The notes below the pieces were generated by a model. The model did no database searches. It saw only the letters and a program-made list of their open reading frames with translations, and had not been told where the DNA came from. Shown here piece by piece: positions 61,439-64,000 of a DNA stretch of 64,000 nucleotides. Each line of letters begins with the position of its first letter. The stretch's first letter is position 1. This stretch comes from JAGWBJ01 sp964291465 (GTDB lineage: Bacteria; Chloroflexota; Dehalococcoidia; Lucifugimonadales; JAGWBF01). The translations under genes and the position numbers were made by a program. The DNA lies in assembly GCA_964291465.2 (NCBI GenBank), contig OZ219943.1, positions 1-64,000 of the forward strand, in the 5' to 3' direction.

Positions 61439-62293
61439 ATGAGTGTCGAGAGCTATCGAGGTCCCGGCGGAGCCCAGCTCTACTACCGGTACGACGATTT
61501 CACGGACCCGTGGGTGGACGCGCCCACCGCGGTGCTCTGCCATGGCCACCCCAGGAACTCAAACCTCTGGTACGAGTGGGTGCCCCTCATCTCCCGGCGG
61601 CTCAAAGTCGCCCGCGTCGACCTGCGGGGCCTGGGCCTCTCCAGGGTGCCCGTCGAGACCTTCAAGAACTCCATCGAGTCGCGGCTGCTGGACGCCCTCG
61701 CCCTGTTCGAGCACCTGAAGGCGGGAAAGGTCGTCTGGATCGGTGAGGCCACGGGAGCGTTGACGGGTCTGAGCCTGGCCACCCGGGCCCCTCAGGCGCT
61801 GCACGCTCTGGTGATAATGAGCATCCCCCTGAGGCCCGGCCGGTCGCAGCTGGACAGGAACGCCACGGACTTCAAGCCGGGGGAGACGGTCCAGGGCCAG
61901 GGGAGCATCGACCTGATGCTGGCCAGGGGCATGCGGGCATGGGCCGGCGTGTCGGTGCGCGCCCGCCCCCGGATGCGCGAGGCCCCCGCCGGATACGTCG
62001 ACTGGTATGTCGACCAGATCGCCCAGAACGACCCGCTGCTGGCGGCGGAGTTCTACCGCGGGATGGGGCCGGTGGACATGGTCCCCGAGCTGAAGGACAT
62101 CGGAGTGCCCACGCTCTACCTGGAGGGGACCCGGGACGCGCTGCTTCCCGAAGACGAGCGGGAAGCCCTGGTGAACGCCCCCAACGTCCGGACGGTGACC
62201 CTGGACGGCCCGGGCTACGACCTGGGCTACGCCCGGCCCCGGGAGTGCGCCGCCAAGGTCACCAGGTTCCTGGAGGACGTGGGGGTGCTGTAG
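61439..62293 (+). CDS. Alpha/beta-hydrolase fold protein lacking the catalytic Ser and His
   Basis: The 284-residue protein keeps the fold: AVLCHGHPRNSNLWYEW for the oxyanion turn, VARVDLRGLGLS, the nucleophile elbow and a late acidic position (TLYLEGTRDALLPEDE). At the elbow the sequence is WIGEATGALTG, so Ala104 stands where Ser is expected. The late His position reads GPGYDLGYARPRE, with Tyr260 instead of His. It starts at ATG 61439 after AGGAGG. Without both residues normal hydrolysis is unlikely; a binding role, or a different chemistry as in some lyases and hydratases of the fold, is possible. Confidence 0.85.
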   Translation: MSVESYRGPGGAQLYYRYDDFTDPWVDAPTAVLCHGHPRNSNLWYEWVPLISRRLKVARVDLRGLGLSRVPVETFKNSIESRLLDALALFEHLKAGKVVWIGEATGALTGLSLATRAPQALHALVIMSIPLRPGRSQLDRNATDFKPGETVQGQGSIDLMLARGMRAWAGVSVRARPRMREAPAGYVDWYVDQIAQNDPLLAAEFYRGMGPVDMVPELKDIGVPTLYLEGTRDALLPEDEREALVNAPNVRTVTLDGPGYDLGYARPRECAAKVTRFLEDVGVL

Positions 62294-62302
62294 GCCGCCC
62301 CG

Positions 62303-63205
62303 TTACGCCTTCCTGACGTACTTGTAGATGGCCTTGTCCCTGGGCTCGGCGAGCTGTCCCGTGACCAGGAACAGGTTGCCGTGGGAATCGTGCCACGTCT
62401 GGTGGTTCCGTGGCGTGTCCCAGCGGGCCTTCTCGCGCCCCGAGCCGTCACGCACGACCATCGAGTTGGTCTGGGCCTCGTGGTTGGGGCGCTCGGCAAC
62501 GAAGAAGTCCCCGTTGGAGTCCACGAACAGGTCCGTGGGCCAGGCGAGTCCCTTCCACTGGTCGATGAACTCCCCGGCGGGCGAGAAGATCTGTATCCGG
62601 TTGTTCAGCCGGTCGCAGACGTAGACCTTTCCATCGGGCATGACCCAGAGGCAGTGGGGGGAGCGTATCTCCCCCGGGGATGTCTCTCCCGGCTGCCCCC
62701 ACGACGAGATGAGCCGGCCGTCGGAGGAGAACCGGTGTACGCGGCAGTTCCTGTAGCCGTCGGAGACGTAGATGTCCCCCGAGGGGGACGGGGACATGCG
62801 CGTGGGCACGTTGAACGGGCCGCCGGCCCTCAACACCACCCCCTCGTGCTCCTCGCAGCCCGTGTCCGAGGGCCGGCCCCGGTTGCCCAGCTCCATCAAC
62901 GGCTCGCCCTCGACGGTGAACTTCATCGCCACGTGGGCCGCCCTGTCCGGAACGTAGACGACGTCATCGGAGTCGATGAACAGGGTGTGGGGCTCGGGAA
63001 GCAGACCGGCGCCCCAAGAGGTGAGGTAGTTTCCCTCACGGTCGAAGACGATGACCGGGGGCTCCATCTGCTGCTGGCATACGATGACCCGCTCCTGGGA
63101 GTCCACGACCACTCCCGTCACGACCCCGAAGGACATCCCTTCGGGCAGGGCGCCCCAGCCCTCTATCACGTCGTACCTGTATGGACCCGAGCCGACTTCG
63201 CCCAT
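62303..63205 (-). CDS. NHL-repeat protein D
   Basis: A 300-residue propeller with blades ending in VIVFDREGNYLTSWG, DIYVSDGYRNCRVHRF, KVYVCDRLNNRIQIF and DLFVDSNGDFFVAERPNHEAQ. It is related to the trio at 47.3-49.9 kb by the shared DGYxNxxVHRFSSDG stretch, but is more divergent and has an insert near residue 115. It starts 50 bases after the DUF1028 stop. No signal peptide. It converges on the hydrolase-fold gene with a 9-base gap. Confidence 0.85.
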   Translation of the reverse strand: MGEVGSGPYRYDVIEGWGALPEGMSFGVVTGVVVDSQERVIVCQQQMEPPVIVFDREGNYLTSWGAGLLPEPHTLFIDSDDVVYVPDRAAHVAMKFTVEGEPLMELGNRGRPSDTGCEEHEGVVLRAGGPFNVPTRMSPSPSGDIYVSDGYRNCRVHRFSSDGRLISSWGQPGETSPGEIRSPHCLWVMPDGKVYVCDRLNNRIQIFSPAGEFIDQWKGLAWPTDLFVDSNGDFFVAERPNHEAQTNSMVVRDGSGREKARWDTPRNHQTWHDSHGNLFLVTGQLAEPRDKAIYKYVRKA

Positions 63206-63255
63206 GATGGTCCCTCCTTACGTTGCCTGTTCGTGGTTAGGAATACCGGGCCCCG

Positions 63256-63960
63256 TTATCGGGGTGGCCCCGGAGTGACGGCGCTGTCAGGGTCCCTGGC
63301 CCTTATCGCGTAGTAGTCGATCCTGGGCTTCAGGAGCTCCAGCAGCCGCCGCAGCTCGGCCAGGGGCTCGGGGTGGTCGTCGACGCGGAGGTCCACCCGC
63401 GAGAACGAGTCGTCGCCGTATACGACCAGCGCGGCCGAGTGGTAGGGCGTGAACGGCGCCGCCTCTCCGCCCGCGTCCTGCCCGGCCTCCACCGCCCGCA
63501 TCAGCCGCTCCTCCAGGTCCTCCTCCGCCGAGCCCTGGAAGGCCTCGGCCATGGCGTGGACCACTCCCTCCCCCACCAGGCCGTTGCCCATGGCTACGTA
63601 GCCGTCGCCGGTCAGGTGACCGGCCCATGGGTGGATCCCGGCCCCCGTCCGGGCGGCGGACCTGCCCAGGGCGTCGACGACCCCGATCTGCCGCCGCTCG
63701 ATGTGCGCGTCGTCCGCCGCCAGCCTGGACACCACATCCTGCGCCGGCGCTCCCGCGGCCAGCAGGTCCAGGGCCGCGGTCCCAAGCCGGGGGTTGGTCA
63801 TGGCCTGGGTGGCGACGGCGCCGACCCCGGACCGCACGAAGGGGCACCGGGAGCCCACGGCGATTTCGCTGGTGGTGATGCCCACACCCAACATCCCCGT
63901 GCGGGCGCATCGGCCGACCAGGGAGAAGGTGTGGAAGTCGATTCCGATGGGAGTGTCCAT
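63256..63960 (-). CDS. DUF1028 family (Ntn-hydrolase-like) protein
   Basis: The 234-residue protein begins DFHTFSLVGRCARTGMLGVGITTSEIAVGSRCPFV, then VGAVATQAMTNPRLG and GYVAMGNGLVGEGVV, all standard for DUF1028, a family with the Ntn-hydrolase fold and unknown function. Here the His of DFHTFS is not at position 1, so maturation to a free N-terminal nucleophile is uncertain. It lies upstream of NHL protein D in the same direction. GGAGG precedes the ATG at 63960. Confidence 0.85.
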   Translation of the reverse strand: MDTPIGIDFHTFSLVGRCARTGMLGVGITTSEIAVGSRCPFVRSGVGAVATQAMTNPRLGTAALDLLAAGAPAQDVVSRLAADDAHIERRQIGVVDALGRSAARTGAGIHPWAGHLTGDGYVAMGNGLVGEGVVHAMAEAFQGSAEEDLEERLMRAVEAGQDAGGEAAPFTPYHSAALVVYGDDSFSRVDLRVDDHPEPLAELRRLLELLKPRIDYYAIRARDPDSAVTPGPPR

Positions 63961-63971
63961 CCTAGCCTCCG

Positions 63972-64000
63972 GGCGGGCCTAACCTCAGGCGGGCCTAACC
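63972..64000. repeat. two direct copies of GGCGGGCCTAACC
   Basis: Copies at 63972-63984 and 63988-64000, in the leader of the DUF1028 gene at the window edge. The inverted core GGTTAGGCCC is the same as in the repeats at 1515-1550. Confidence 0.75.

Noticed and set aside
1..64000. tRNA genes, rRNA genes, insertion sequences, prophage genes
   Set aside because: I looked for these by eye and recognised none; a covariance-model or HMM scan would be needed to be certain for tRNAs.

Overview
The window is a high-GC bacterial chromosome segment with densely packed genes on both strands, short gaps and many 4-base start/stop overlaps. It carries a type A RNase P RNA and sigma70-like promoters of the TTGACA-N17/18-TATAAT type. 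The accessory content is a run of enzymes for amides, CoA esters and small molecules: CaiB/BaiF CoA-transferase, gamma-glutamyltransferase, two amidases, hydantoinase A/B, YtcJ-type amidohydrolase, a luciferase-like flavoenzyme, DUF1028, and many NHL-repeat proteins. Together with the GC content this suggests a Chloroflexota member of the Dehalococcoidia/SAR202 type. That assignment is inference from gene content; no marker phylogeny could be run. The genes look chromosomal: no phage, transposase, CRISPR array or tRNA gene was found.

Layout. 0-1.6 kb, minus strand: a coiled-coil zinc-ribbon gene, rnpB, and the start of a ComD-like TPP enzyme. 1.6-7.1 kb, plus: a cysteinyl-tRNA synthetase joined to a family 2 glycosyltransferase, a PIG-L deacetylase, a BNR-repeat protein and a CoA-transferase. 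7.1-15.3 kb, minus: gamma-glutamyltransferase, then the 2-oxoacid dehydrogenase operon E1alpha-E1beta-E2-lipB, then gatC with a GatA-like amidase. 15.6-22.5 kb, plus: a biosynthetic run of hypothetical protein, tyrA, aroA, gmk, lipA, small protein and amidohydrolase. 22.5-34.3 kb, minus: polyprenyl synthase, metG and a thioredoxin-like gene; then DUF1800, NHL, hyuA, hyuB, radC and rsmI. 34.5-40.4 kb, mixed: DUF488, nuclease lipoprotein, an alpha/beta-hydrolase/MsrB fusion, methyltransferase, S51-like peptidase, sugar nucleotidyltransferase and hydrolase. 40.7-46.2 kb, plus: a Zn/Mn ABC importer, a VapBC-type toxin-antitoxin pair and formate-THF ligase. 46.3-55 kb: a luciferase-like oxidoreductase, three tandem NHL genes, a radical SAM gene behind an SOS-box-like palindrome, and a second DUF1800-NHL cassette followed by an amidase. 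55.2-64 kb: PLP aminotransferase, a His-rich small protein, a CDF metal exporter with 19 histidine repeats, a zinc-ribbon/TPR/serine-hydrolase/YbaK run, an AllA-like protein, a hydrolase lacking its nucleophile, another NHL protein and DUF1028.

How the genes fit together. LipB and LipA can lipoylate the E2 encoded beside lipB. TyrA and AroA belong to aromatic amino acid synthesis. The CDF exporter and the His/Cys-rich protein point to zinc handling opposite to the Zn/Mn importer at 40.7 kb. The most unusual theme is a DUF1800-NHL gene pair present twice, each time followed by an amide-hydrolysing enzyme, plus four other NHL proteins.

Data quality matters here. Eleven genes carry about 24 single-base indels, mostly in G or C runs. 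In every case full family length is restored by correcting them, so I treat them as probable sequence errors and annotate the whole gene. They cluster at 1.6-3.8 kb and 40.8-54.5 kb.
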